Shown: positions 6,645-16,400, counted from the first letter of the stretch. The stretch is 16,482 nt of DNA from Pseudomonadota bacterium (GCA_023387775.1 JAEWHN010000060.1:1-16482), one strand, 5' to 3'. Program-made: numbers and translations. Notes: generated by a model from the sequence alone, not told the origin.

Positions 6645-8492
6645 ATGGCCGTAGAGGCTTCCAGCAGCGATCTGACCCAGGCTGTGGCGCTGCTTGCCGC
6701 GGGCGTGGTGGCAGTACCGATCTTCAGGCGCATGGGGCTCGGCTCGATCCTCGGCTATCTCGCCGCGGGCGTTGTCATCGGGCCATTCGGGCTGGGAATC
6801 TTCTATGACCCCGCTGCCATCCTCAAGGTGGCTGAGCTCGGCGTGGTGATGTTTCTCTTCATCATCGGCCTCGAGATGCAGCCGTCGCGCCTCTGGAGCA
6901 TGCGGCGGCAGATCTTCGGGCTTGGGCTGCTTCAGGTCGGCGTCTGCGCGGCCCTGCTTACCGGCGTCGGGCTGTTGACCGGCTTTCCGGCATCCCAGGC
7001 CTTCGTGGCGGGGGCCGGCTTCGTGCTCACTTCCACCGCCATCGTGATGCAGATTCTGGAGGAGCGCGGCGAACTTTCATCCGAAGGCGGCCAGCGCATC
7101 GTCTCCATCCTGCTGCTTGAAGACCTGATGATCGTGCCGTTGCTGGCACTCGTTGCCTTCCTCGCCCCCGCCTATCATCCCGATGCCGGCTGGGCAGACC
7201 GGCTGGCGAGCGTGAGCGTGGGCGTGGCCTCGATAGCGGGCCTGATCATCGCCGGGCGCTACCTGCTCAACCCTCTCTTTCGCATACTGGCAGACTCGCA
7301 TGCCCGCGAGGTCATGACTGCCGCAGCACTTCTGGTCGTGCTCGGCTCTGCGCTGGCAATGCAGCTCAGCGGCCTGTCGATGGCGATGGGCGCGTTTCTG
7401 GCCGGCGTGCTCCTTTCCGAATCGACCTTCCGCCACCAGCTCGAAGCCGACATCGAGCCATTTCGCGGGGTGCTGCTCGGCCTTTTCTTCCTTGCCGTCG
7501 GCATGTCGCTGGACTTGCGGGTGGTGGCCGAAAACTGGCACATGATCGCCTTTTATGTGCTCGCCTACATGCTGGTTAAGGCGCTGGGCATCTATATCGT
7601 TGCCCGTCTTCTCGGCACCGACAATCGCATGGCGCTGGAACGGGCGGTCACCATGGCCCAGGGCGGCGAGTTCGCCTTCGTGCTCTATTCCTCGGCCATG
7701 GCCGTCGGCATCATCGACGGCGAGGCAAACGCCATCCTGACGGCAATCGTCATCATCTCCATGCTGCTGACGCCGCTTGCGATCCTGCTCCTGCACAGGC
7801 TGATGCCGGCGGTCGAACAGAGCCTGGACGGGATCGATGTTGCCGAGGACCTCAATGGCAGCGTCCTGATCATAGGTTTCGGCCGCTTCGGCCAGATCGT
7901 CAGCCAGCCGCTCTTGCTGCGCGGCGTGGATGTCACGATCATCGACAACGATGTCGACATGATACAGGCGGCCGCGACCTTCGGCTTCAAGGTCTACTAC
8001 GGCGATGGCACGCGACTGGACATATTGCACACCGCCGGCGCCGGGCGTGCCCGCGCCGTGCTGATCTGCGTCGACAAGGGCGACACCGCGGTGAAGATCG
8101 CCGAGCACATGAAGGCCGAATTCCCGCTTGTGCCGGTTCTTGCCCGCGCATTCGACCGCGGCTTCGCCATGGACCTCATCCAGATTGGCGTCGACTACCA
8201 GATCCGCGAAACCTTCGAATCGGCTCTCTCATTCGGCCAGGCAACACTTGAACAGCTGGGCGTCGACAGGGACGAAGCCGCCGAGATCGTCCAGGACGTA
8301 CGCGAGCGCGACGCCGCGCGGCTCGACGCTCAACTCGTCGGCGGCCTGCAGGCCGGGCGTGTCTTCGTGAAAGGCAACCTGCCAGTGCCCGCCCCGCTGA
8401 CGCCGCCGCGCCGCCCCGGTCGCGCCATGGACCAGGAAACGGCAAGCGTGCTCGGAAAATCTACAGCAACCAAAGAAGGACCTGATACATGA
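6645..8492 (+). CDS. Kef-type monovalent cation:proton antiporter with TrkA-N domain
   Basis: The 615-residue protein has the CPA2 antiporter fold: about twelve hydrophobic segments over residues 10-390, with GYLAAGVVIGPFGLG near the start and MFLFIIGLEMQP soon after. A cytoplasmic TrkA-N (RCK-type) domain follows from about residue 403, with the dinucleotide-binding GFGRFG at 411-416 and DNDVDMIQAA as the next strand. KefB/KefC of E. coli, of the same size, export potassium in exchange for protons and are gated by glutathione adducts. Whether this protein carries K+ or Na+ cannot be told. No ancillary KefF/KefG is adjacent. The frame is open upstream to a TTG at 6498, but ATG 6645, seven bases after AGGG, gives the family-like start. 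A variable Pro/Arg tail ends the protein. It overlaps the next gene by four bases. Confidence 0.88.
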   Translation: MAVEASSSDLTQAVALLAAGVVAVPIFRRMGLGSILGYLAAGVVIGPFGLGIFYDPAAILKVAELGVVMFLFIIGLEMQPSRLWSMRRQIFGLGLLQVGVCAALLTGVGLLTGFPASQAFVAGAGFVLTSTAIVMQILEERGELSSEGGQRIVSILLLEDLMIVPLLALVAFLAPAYHPDAGWADRLASVSVGVASIAGLIIAGRYLLNPLFRILADSHAREVMTAAALLVVLGSALAMQLSGLSMAMGAFLAGVLLSESTFRHQLEADIEPFRGVLLGLFFLAVGMSLDLRVVAENWHMIAFYVLAYMLVKALGIYIVARLLGTDNRMALERAVTMAQGGEFAFVLYSSAMAVGIIDGEANAILTAIVIISMLLTPLAILLLHRLMPAVEQSLDGIDVAEDLNGSVLIIGFGRFGQIVSQPLLLRGVDVTIIDNDVDMIQAAATFGFKVYYGDGTRLDILHTAGAGRARAVLICVDKGDTAVKIAEHMKAEFPLVPVLARAFDRGFAMDLIQIGVDYQIRETFESALSFGQATLEQLGVDRDEAAEIVQDVRERDAARLDAQLVGGLQAGRVFVKGNLPVPAPLTPPRRPGRAMDQETASVLGKSTATKEGPDT

Positions 8493-9037
8493 TGAAGGCC
8501 AATTGCAGTCCCGCGGAAGTGATCGATTTCTGGCGCAAGGCAGGGCCCGAGCGCTGGTTCTCCAAAGACGACGTCTTCGATTCCGAGTTTCACGACCAGT
8601 TCCGCGAACTGCATTTTGCGGCGGCGCGGCGCGAACTCGACCACTGGGCCGAGCACGCCGACGGCTCGCTGGCCCTGCTCATCCTGCTCGATCAGTTTCC
8701 CCGCAACTGCTTCCGCGGCACGGCGCATATGTATGCCACCGATCCGCTCGCCCGCTACTACGCGACGAAGGCAGTCGAGGCGGGCCATGACGAGCAGGTG
8801 GACCCGGAGCTGCGGGTTTTCATGTACCTGCCCTTCGAGCACTCCGAAAACATCGCAGACCAGTATCGCTCTGTAGAACTCACCCTGCTTCTCGACGAGT
8901 CCTACATGAAATACGCCCTCGAGCACCGCGACATCATCCAGCGCTTCGGGCGTTTCCCTCATCGCAATCCATTGCTCGGCCGAGAGACCACGCCGGAAGA
9001 ACAGGCTTTCCTGGATTCGGGCGGCTTTGCCGGCTGA
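8489..9037 (+). CDS. DUF924 family protein
   Basis: The 182-residue product matches the DUF924 family as I know it. It opens with VIDFWRKAGPERWFSKDDVFDSEF, has the central LALLILLDQFPRNCFRGTA, then LRVFMYLPFEHSE, and ends with HRNPLLGRETTPEE. The family is widespread, helical (TPR-like) and without a known reaction. There is no signal peptide or membrane segment, so it is cytoplasmic. The start ATG overlaps the kef stop codon, with AGAAGGA eight bases upstream. A second ATG follows immediately and is an equally good start. The overlap implies co-translation with the antiporter, though a shared function is not known. Confidence 0.88.
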   Translation: MMKANCSPAEVIDFWRKAGPERWFSKDDVFDSEFHDQFRELHFAAARRELDHWAEHADGSLALLILLDQFPRNCFRGTAHMYATDPLARYYATKAVEAGHDEQVDPELRVFMYLPFEHSENIADQYRSVELTLLLDESYMKYALEHRDIIQRFGRFPHRNPLLGRETTPEEQAFLDSGGFAG

Positions 9038-9061
9038 CGCCTTCGTGGGCGCGAACGCCGG

Positions 9062-9580
9062 TCAGGCGTCGCGCCACCAATCCTGGCCGGACGGCAGCTT
9101 CTCGATGCCGGCGAGATCGACGCGCGGCAGGCAATCGGCAGCGCTGATGCCGTCAACGGCGAACTGGGGTGCAATTTCCAGCAACGGCACGAGCACGAAT
9201 GCGCGCTCGAACATGCGCGGATGCGGCAGCTCAAGGCCCGCTTCATGTATCGTGCGCTCTCCGAAGGCCAGGATGTCTATGTCGACCAGCCTGGGGCCCC
9301 ATCGCTCCTGGCGCACGCGCTTCAGCTTGTGCTCGGCCTCCAGGCAAAGCTCCAGCAGCTCGCGCGGCGAGCGGCTTGTGGAAATCTCGGCCGCCACATT
9401 GAGGAAATCCGGCTGGTCCAGCTTGCCCCACGGCGGCGTGCGATAGAGCGAGGACACCGCGACGACTTCGGTCTGCGAGTCCGCGTCCAACAGCCGAAGT
9501 GCCGCCGCCATCGTTGCGGCGGGGTCGCCCAGGTTACCCCCCAGGCTGAGATAGACGCGCTCTTTGCTGTGACTGGACAA
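9062..9580 (-). CDS. folK: 2-amino-4-hydroxy-6-hydroxymethyldihydropteridine pyrophosphokinase
   Basis: FolK transfers pyrophosphate from ATP to 6-hydroxymethyl-7,8-dihydropterin, giving the substrate of FolP in folate synthesis. The 172-residue translation shows the HPPK signatures: VYLSLGGNLGDP at the start, SSLYRTPPWGKLDQPDFLN, then [15 protein letters not shown] with the metal-binding Asp pair, and LELPHPRMFERAFVLVPL. The start is a TTG at 9580, supported by GAGG six bases upstream and by the absence of an ATG or GTG before the conserved VYLSLGGN. It lies 46 bases after folP on the same strand, so the two are probably one transcript. It converges with the DUF924 gene, only 24 bases apart, without an obvious terminator between them. 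Confidence 0.95.
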   Translation of the reverse strand: MSSHSKERVYLSLGGNLGDPAATMAAALRLLDADSQTEVVAVSSLYRTPPWGKLDQPDFLNVAAEISTSRSPRELLELCLEAEHKLKRVRQERWGPRLVDIDILAFGERTIHEAGLELPHPRMFERAFVLVPLLEIAPQFAVDGISAADCLPRVDLAGIEKLPSGQDWWRDA

Positions 9581-9626
9581 GCCTTACCTCGACTGATCGA
9601 AGAACGGAATTGAACGGATCAAACGA

Positions 9627-10472
9627 TCAGGAGCCTGACGTCGGCGTTTCGCGTGCAAGGATAGCATCGGCCACGACCAGGGCATCCGCATTGATTGCGA
9701 CATTGTGCACGCGAAACAGCGATGCGCCCTTGAGCCGCAGAACGACGCTGGTTGCCGCCGTCGCGGCATCCCGCGCTTCGGAAACCTTTCCCGAGACGTG
9801 GCCCACGAAGCGCTTGCGCGAAGTGCCGACGAGGAAGGGAAAGCCCAGCGCGTGGAGTTCGCCAAAACGGGCCATCAGCTGCAGGTTCTCTTCGGCGTCC
9901 TTGGCGAAGCCGAAGCCGGGATCGAGCACGATCTGTTCTTTGGCCACTCCTGCCTCGCCTGCAATGCGCAGCGATTCCTTCAGGAACTCGAACTGGTCGA
10001 CGATCACGTCCGGGTTCTTTTCGCGCTCGCGGCCGGTATGCATGACGACCAGCCCCGCCCCCGTCTCGGCTGCGAGGTGGGCAATGCCGGGCTCGCGCTG
10101 GAGCCCCCAGACGTCGTTGACGATGTGCGCGCCTGCGGCAACGGCAAGCCGGGCGGTTTCCTCGCGATAGGTGTCGACGGAAAGCAGCACATCGCCGGAT
10201 TTCGCCAGCGCGCTGATGACCGGGAGGATACGCGCCTGCTCTTCCTCGGGTGAGACTGGCGTGGCACCCGGCCGAGTGGACTCACCACCTACGTCGATGA
10301 TGGCGGCCCCGTCGGACATCATGCGGCGTGCCTGTTCGACGGCGCGCTCGGGGTCCACGAACTGTCCGCCATCGGAAAAACTGTCCGGGGTGATGTTCAA
10401 GATGCCCATCACCAGCGCGCTAGCGCCGATGTCGAGAAAGCGCCCGTGAGCCAATTGCCATCGTATGGTCAT
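9627..10472 (-). CDS. folP: Dihydropteroate synthase
   Basis: FolP condenses p-aminobenzoate with dihydropterin pyrophosphate to form dihydropteroate, and is the sulfonamide target. The 281-residue translation contains the DHPS landmarks: MGILNITPDSFSDGG (about 23-37), IIDVGGESTRPGA (about 59-71), LLSVDTYR, HIVNDVWG, LDPGFGFAKD, FLVGTSRKRF, and a terminal FRVHNVAINADAL where the family usually has RVHDV. The ATG at 10472 places the first motif at the normal distance; its ribosome-binding site is weak. It is upstream of folK. The folB gene that I expect between them in related rhizobial clusters is absent here. Confidence 0.95.
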   Translation of the reverse strand: MTIRWQLAHGRFLDIGASALVMGILNITPDSFSDGGQFVDPERAVEQARRMMSDGAAIIDVGGESTRPGATPVSPEEEQARILPVISALAKSGDVLLSVDTYREETARLAVAAGAHIVNDVWGLQREPGIAHLAAETGAGLVVMHTGREREKNPDVIVDQFEFLKESLRIAGEAGVAKEQIVLDPGFGFAKDAEENLQLMARFGELHALGFPFLVGTSRKRFVGHVSGKVSEARDAATAATSVVLRLKGASLFRVHNVAINADALVVADAILARETPTSGS

Positions 10473-10595
10473 AGCAGTCTGTTGTTTACCGATGAAGCGG
10501 GGTCACAAAAATTCGGCTCCTTCAGATGGAACGCGGAAGCCACGATTTCCATTGCGTGGCATATGCCCGTAATGCAAGGCAATTTAAGAGGCAAT

Positions 10596-11213
10596 ATGAT
10601 GAAACCCACCCTGCTGACCGCCGTGGCGCTCGCCTGCATGGCCACGCCAGCGGCTTCCGCCTCCGTTTCCAAGACCTACAATTATTTTTCTGTCGGCGGA
10701 AAAACCCTGGACGACATCGTTGACGAATTGTCGCGGCAAGGACCGCGCGTCACCGGATCGGATGCCCGCCATCCCGGTGCCACGCAGATGCAATTCACGA
10801 CAAAGCTTATCACGGCCCAGGGCAAGAATTCCTGCCAGGTCCTGGATGCCAGGACCACCGTCACGGCAAAGGTGATGCTTCCCAAATGGCGGAAGCCGCG
10901 GAAGCCGGACCCTGATGTGAAGCTGATCTGGGACACCCTGGCTTCCGACATCAAGCGGCACGAGGAAAGCCATCTGGTGGTCGCCAAGAACTATGCCCGG
11001 GAACTGGAGCAAAAGTTGCAGGCGATAGGCCGGCAAAAGGACTGCCAGACCGTGTCCGAGAAGGCGAAGGCCACCACCGCCCGCGTGCTCGCCCGGCATG
11101 ACAAGGCCCAGGCGGACTTCGACAGGATCGAAGGGAAAAATTTCGAGAGCCGCATCACGAAGCTGCTGAAATACCGCATTCAGCAAATCAAGTTGGGCCG
11201 CCTGCCCGGCTGA
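10596..11213 (+). CDS. DUF922-type predicted secreted zinc protease
   Basis: The 205-residue protein has a signal peptide (MMKPTLLTAVALACMATPA, cleavage expected after ASA near residue 22) and so is exported. It carries an HExxH zinc-protease motif, H122-EES-H126, in SDIKRHEESHLVVAKNYARELE. It resembles the DUF922 / COG5661 group of predicted secreted Zn-dependent proteases. Two further cysteines (in GKNSCQV and QKDCQTV) could form a disulfide. No proteolytic activity is known for this protein. The frame is open upstream to 10446, but that would overlap folP. AAGAGG just before 10592 supports the ATG at 10596 or the next ATG at 10599, the latter with better spacing. It diverges from folP across 123 bases and converges on the reductase gene. 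Confidence 0.8.
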   Translation: MMKPTLLTAVALACMATPAASASVSKTYNYFSVGGKTLDDIVDELSRQGPRVTGSDARHPGATQMQFTTKLITAQGKNSCQVLDARTTVTAKVMLPKWRKPRKPDPDVKLIWDTLASDIKRHEESHLVVAKNYARELEQKLQAIGRQKDCQTVSEKAKATTARVLARHDKAQADFDRIEGKNFESRITKLLKYRIQQIKLGRLPG

Positions 11214-11252
11214 CGCATCAAGGCTGTCCCGCCGGGAGCCCATGCCACGGGG

Positions 11253-12314
<1,062 letters not shown>

Positions 12315-12357
12315 TCACCGGAACATCGCCGCAACCTGCCCGCCGGGAGGCGGACAG

Positions 12358-12678
12358 TCAGCCTTGCCTTTCAGGAACCTGCACCACGAGGCCGTCCAGT
12401 TCGTCGCGGACCTTGATCTGGCAGGATAGCCGCGAATTGGGCCGCACGTCATAGGCAAAGTCCAGCATATCCTCTTCCATCGGCTCCGGCTCGCCGACCA
12501 CGCCGGTCCACGCCTCGTCGACATAGACATGACAGGTTGCGCAGGCACATGCGCCGCCGCATTCCGCCTCGATACCGGGCACGGCATTGCGAATGGCGTT
12601 CTCCATGACGGTCGAGCCGTTCTCGGCCTCCACATCGAAACGGGTGCCGTCGAAGGCAACGAAGGAAAGCTTGGTCAT
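12358..12678 (-). CDS. [2Fe-2S] ferredoxin, adrenodoxin/putidaredoxin type
   Basis: The 106-residue protein binds one [2Fe-2S] cluster and carries single electrons. The ligand pattern C40-X5-C46-X2-C49-X36-C86 is complete, within [15 protein letters not shown] and RLSCQIKV. An extra cysteine sits at C44. The phrases [16 protein letters not shown] and [20 protein letters not shown] are those of the adrenodoxin/putidaredoxin class, which serves cytochromes P450 or Fe-S cluster assembly. No isc/hsc genes or P450 are nearby. The ATG at 12678 is preceded by AGGGG at a good distance. The reductase gene follows on the same strand, so the pair probably forms an operon and an electron-transfer chain from NADPH. 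Confidence 0.92.
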   Translation of the reverse strand: MTKLSFVAFDGTRFDVEAENGSTVMENAIRNAVPGIEAECGGACACATCHVYVDEAWTGVVGEPEPMEEDMLDFAYDVRPNSRLSCQIKVRDELDGLVVQVPERQG

Positions 12679-12705
12679 TATAGCCCCTGAAACGAGTATG
12701 CAGCC

Positions 12706-12733
12706 GAGATAATCACTCCGGCGCGCAAGTCAA
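12706..12733 (-). promoter_or_regulatory. Candidate promoter of the ferredoxin-reductase pair
   Basis: On the minus strand TTGACT (12733-12728) is followed after 16 bases by TATCTC (12711-12706), about 28 bases before the ferredoxin ATG. The -10 box is only a partial match. Confidence 0.33.
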
Positions 12734-12742
12734 CTGCGGCGC

Positions 12743-12763
12743 AAAAGCGGCGTCCCGCGACGC
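12743..12763 (-). terminator. Weak candidate terminator of the Hpt gene
   Basis: On the minus strand GCGTC/GACGC (12763-12759 and 12754-12750) with a four-base loop is followed, after three bases, by TTTT (12746-12743). It lies about 24 bases after the Hpt stop codon. The stem and T-run are short, so termination may be partial. Confidence 0.3.
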
Positions 12764-12786
12764 AATCAGCGGCTGCCGCAAAATTG

Positions 12787-13161
12787 CTAGCGGTTGATTG
12801 TGGCGATAAAGTCCCGCACCTCGTCTATGAGGTCGGCGAGGCGCTGCAGCAGGTGCTGGTCCTGCGGTTGTGTCTCGATCGCCGATGCCCAATCGGCTAT
12901 GGCAAACGCGCCGATGCCGCGCGCAGAACCCTTCAAGCCATGCGCGAGGCTCAGGCGCTCGTTTATGGTGGCACCGGCGATCTGATCGCGCACCTGCACC
13001 GCATGGTGCATGAACATGTCGAGCACTTCCTGCTCAAGCGCGCGGTCGCCCATGGTCTGCCGCCCGAGATGTACGAGATCCACAGGGCGCGCCGGCGTCG
13101 AGCCGCTGCCCTCGCCCCCCGGCATGGAAAAGGCGACAGCGTTGGGTTCCAGGGGTGTCAT
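12787..13161 (-). CDS. Stand-alone Hpt (histidine phosphotransfer) protein
   Basis: Hpt proteins relay phosphate between receiver domains in multistep phosphorelays. This protein of 124 residues has an N-terminal stretch rich in Pro, Gly and Ser, then a four-helix Hpt core with the phospho-acceptor histidine H74 in LAHGLKGSARGIGAF. No kinase or regulator is adjacent, so its partners are unknown. It is distinct from ChpT, the dimeric CckA partner. The frame is open to an ATG at 13212, but that start has no ribosome-binding site, while the ATG at 13161 follows AAGAAGG closely. The stop codon is 108 bases from the ferredoxin start on the same strand. The 276 bases upstream hold the shared regulatory region with the GPR-like gene. 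Confidence 0.83.
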   Translation of the reverse strand: MTPLEPNAVAFSMPGGEGSGSTPARPVDLVHLGRQTMGDRALEQEVLDMFMHHAVQVRDQIAGATINERLSLAHGLKGSARGIGAFAIADWASAIETQPQDQHLLQRLADLIDEVRDFIATINR

Positions 13162-13237
13162 TTCTGCCTTCTTTGGACTATGCCTGACGCGGCGCCAGAC
13201 TCGCTCAATCATGTGGATAACGGGTTAATGGCCAAAA

Positions 13238-13263
13238 TGGCGGAACCGTCCGCAAATCCGCCA
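13238..13263. repeat. Inverted repeat with two possible pairings between the Hpt and GPR-like genes
   Basis: TGGCGGA (13238-13244) can pair fully with TCCGCCA (13257-13263) across 12 bases. Alternatively GCGGA (13240-13244) can pair with TCCGC (13249-13253) across a four-base loop. It could be an operator or part of a leader. Short GC-rich repeats also occur by chance. Confidence 0.3.
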
Positions 13264-13277
13264 GAATCCCAGCATCG

Positions 13278-13293
13278 TTAACCGTATATTTAA
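13278..13293. promoter_or_regulatory. TTAA-N8-TTAA motif, possible CtrA-type site
   Basis: TTAA at 13278-13281 and 13290-13293 are separated by eight bases. CtrA of alphaproteobacteria recognises TTAA-N7-TTAA, so this is one base too long, though the first half reads TTAACCGT, near the variant TTAACCAT. GANTC sites lie on both sides (13264-13268 and 13313-13317). Confidence 0.28.
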
Positions 13294-13359
13294 ACTTTTA
13301 CGCATCGGCGGGGATTCAAGTTTCCTTTACCGGACTGTGCCAGTACGATACGTAAAGTC

Positions 13360-13388
13360 CATAAAAAGCCTCGACGCGAGTTTTTATG
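13360..13388 (+). repeat. Long inverted repeat in the leader of the GPR-like gene
   Basis: CATAAAAA (13360-13367) pairs perfectly with TTTTTATG (13381-13388). Inside, CTCG (13370-13373) pairs with CGAG (13377-13380) around a three-base ACG loop, leaving only GC at 13368-13369 unpaired. It ends 49 bases before the ATG. It resembles a bidirectional terminator or attenuator (A-run, short GC stem, T-run) and could also be a protein-binding palindrome. Confidence 0.5.
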
Positions 13389-13437
13389 AGCCACTTTTTT
13401 GGCGGCCTCGCGGCAATGAGTACAGGGTAACGGCGAC

Positions 13438-16400
13438 ATGGCGAAAAAAAGCTCGACAACGAAGAATCTCGATTTGGACGTTGCCAAGGAGCTTGAGGAA
13501 GCCCTCGATTTTGATCTGGCAGCCGGCGCTGACGAGCTGGACATAGCCGCCTCCATGGAAGACCTGGAGGCGCAGATATCCCAAGCGGCTGACGAATTGG
13601 CCCGCGAGAGCCGCGCCGAAAAGGCTGCGGCCGCTGCCAGTGCACCCGTCAAGCCGGAGCCCAAGCCCTCGGTTCATACGGCACCCGCGTTGCCGAGCAG
13701 CCTCCGCCCTGTCGAAACCTCGACCCCGCGGCCGAACGGCCTTTCGCCCGCTAACGACGACCAGCAAAAAGACTACCGCACGCTGCTCGGCAGCATAAAC
13801 CGCCGTTCGTCGAGCGGTGTCTATTGGGCTGTCGCACTGCTTTCAGCAATTTGGGTGGGCGGCGGAGCCCTGCTGGCGAACAAGCTGTTTTCACCGGGCC
13901 TCCTGGAGATCACGTCGATCGACCAGGTGCTGGCGCAGCCCTACATGATCCTGCTTGGCGTGACCACGATCACGCCGATCATCCTGTTCTGGGCGTTTGC
14001 CCTGATGATTCGCCGCGCCCAGGAAATGCGGCTTGCCGCGCAATCCATGACCGAAGTGGCGTTCCGCCTCGCCGAGCCGGAAAACCTGGCCCAGGACCGC
14101 GTCATGACCGTCGGCCAGGCCGTGCGCCGCGAAGTGGCGGCCATGGGCGAAGGCATCGAGCGCACGCTCGCTCGCGCAGTCGAACTGGAGACGCTGGTGC
14201 ACACCGAGGTGAGCCAGATCGAGCGCTCCTATGCCGAGAACGAAGCGCGCATCCGCACGCTGGTCGACGGCCTGGGCAGCGAGCGCGAGGCTGTCGTCAC
14301 CCATGCCGAGCGCGTGCGCGCGTCCATTGCCGGTGCGCATGAAACGCTCCGCGACGAACTCGATTCGGCCGGCGACATCATCCGTCAGAACATTCTCGGT
14401 GCATCGACCAAACTGTCGATGACGATCACCAACTCCGGTGATTCCCTGATCGATCGCATCAATGAAAGCGGCTCGTCGCTGTTCGACTCGATCGACCAGC
14501 GCCTCGACACCATAGGCGATCGCATCAGCACCTCGGGCGAAGCCTTTGCCAGCCTGCTCGATACGCGCATCGCCAAGCTGAACCAGAGCGCCGACGACAT
14601 GACGCGCTCGCTGTCGCAGCTGCTGGACGACCGCACTGCCGGCATGGTTTCGCTGCTTGGCGACGCCACGCGCACGCTCAACGCCGACTTCGACAGCAAT
14701 CTCAAGGGCATCGAACGCACCCTGGCCGAGCGCGGCCAGGCGCTGATCAGCGAGTTCCAGACCCGGGCCGAGGCACTCGACACCGGCACGCAAAAGCTCA
14801 ACGCCGCACTTGAGGCACGCGCACGCCAGATCAACGAGACCCTTGTCGAGCGCACTCGCGAGATCGCCACCACCTTCTCGGACGGCAACCAGAATCTCTC
14901 GGCGATGATCGAGGAAGGCCGCGCGAGAATTGGTTCCGAGATGGGCGAGATGGTCATGTCGACCTCCACCATGCTGGAGGCGCGCGCCAATGAATTCGCC
15001 GGCCGCCTGGAAGCGGCGCGGCATACCGTGTCCGATGCCTTCGAGGCAGATCTCCAGAAACTTGCGGATGCTCGCCAGGGCATCGACCAAGCCGTGGACG
15101 CGCACGCCAGCAAGTTCGCGGAAAGCAGCGAGCGCATCGCCTCGACGCTGCAGGCCGATCTGGCCAGGTTCGAGGAAAGCCGCGCCAGCATCGACGAGGC
15201 GGTCGACCTGCAGGTTCTGAAGCTGGCCGAAGGCCGTGCACAGATCTCGCAGGCGCTGGAAGAGGACCTGCGCAAGATCAACGAATCGCGCGCCACCATC
15301 GATGCCTCGCTTGGCGAACATCTGGAACGGCTGGCCGAAAGCCGCGCAAGCCTCGCCCGCGCCCTCACCGAGGATTCGGACAAGCTCACCCAGACCCGTG
15401 CCAACATCGACGAAATGGTCGCAGGCCACGTCGGCAAGCTCGGTGAAGGCCGCAACATTCTCTCTCGCGCCCTGGAAGCCGATCTCAACAAGCTCGCCGA
15501 AAGCCGCAGCGAAATCGACAGTCTCGTGGTCGGCCAGGTCCAAAAGATCGCCGAGGGACGCGAAGTGCTCACGCGCGCCCTGGAAGCCGATCTCGGCAAG
15601 ATCGCCGAAAGCCGCTCCACGATCGACCATCTGGTCGATGGCCAGATCGAGAAGCTGGATCAAGGCCGCGAGCGTCTGACACGTGCGCTCGAGGACGACC
15701 TGAGCAAACTCGCCGAAAGCCGCTCGAGCATCGACGGCCTCGTTGCCGGTCAGGTCGAAAAGCTCGCCGAAGGCCGCAACATCCTCAAGCGCGCCCTGGA
15801 GCAGGACCTCGAAAAGCTGGCCGAAGCCCGCTCCAGCATCGATGGCCTTGTGGCCGGACAGGTCGAAAAGCTTGCCGAGGGCCGCGACATCCTCAAGCGC
15901 GCCCTGGAGCAGGACCTCAACAAGCTGGCCGACACCCGCGCCAGCATCGATGGGCTCGTCACCGGCCAGGTGGAAAAGCTGGCGGAAGGCCGGGAACTCC
16001 TGACGCGCGCGCTCGAAGACGACCTGGGCAAGCTGGCGGAGAGCCGGGCCGGCATCGACGGCCTTGTCGCCGGGCAGGTCGAAAAGCTGGCCGAAGGTCG
16101 CGACATCCTGCGCCGCGCGCTGGAGCAGGACGTCGCCAGCATCGACGCCATGATCGGCCGCCACGCCGAGAAGTTCAACGAGAGCCGCCGCATGCTGACG
16201 GCCTCGCTGGAAGAAGACCTCCAGAAGCTGGCCGAGGGCCACGGCTCGCTCGACGGCGTCGTCAGCAGCCAGCTGGAACGCCTCGCCCATGGCCGCGACG
16301 TGCTTACCCGTGCGCTGGAAGCCGACATTGCAAGCATCGAGGGGCTTGTTGCCGCCCAGGCCGAAAAGCTGGTCGAAGGCCGCAAGATGCTCTCGCGGGC

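Noticed and set aside
7077..8108. 343-codon minus-strand frame opposite the kef gene
   Set aside because: Antisense shadow, rich in His, Gln and Asp from reading membrane-protein codons backwards; the kef frame is clearly real.
13891..16290. Open frame of 799 codons on the minus strand opposite the GPR-like gene
   Set aside because: It lies entirely antisense to a convincing coding frame. Its repetition simply mirrors the 108-base repeats, and GC-rich third positions suppress stop codons on the other strand. It has no independent domain.
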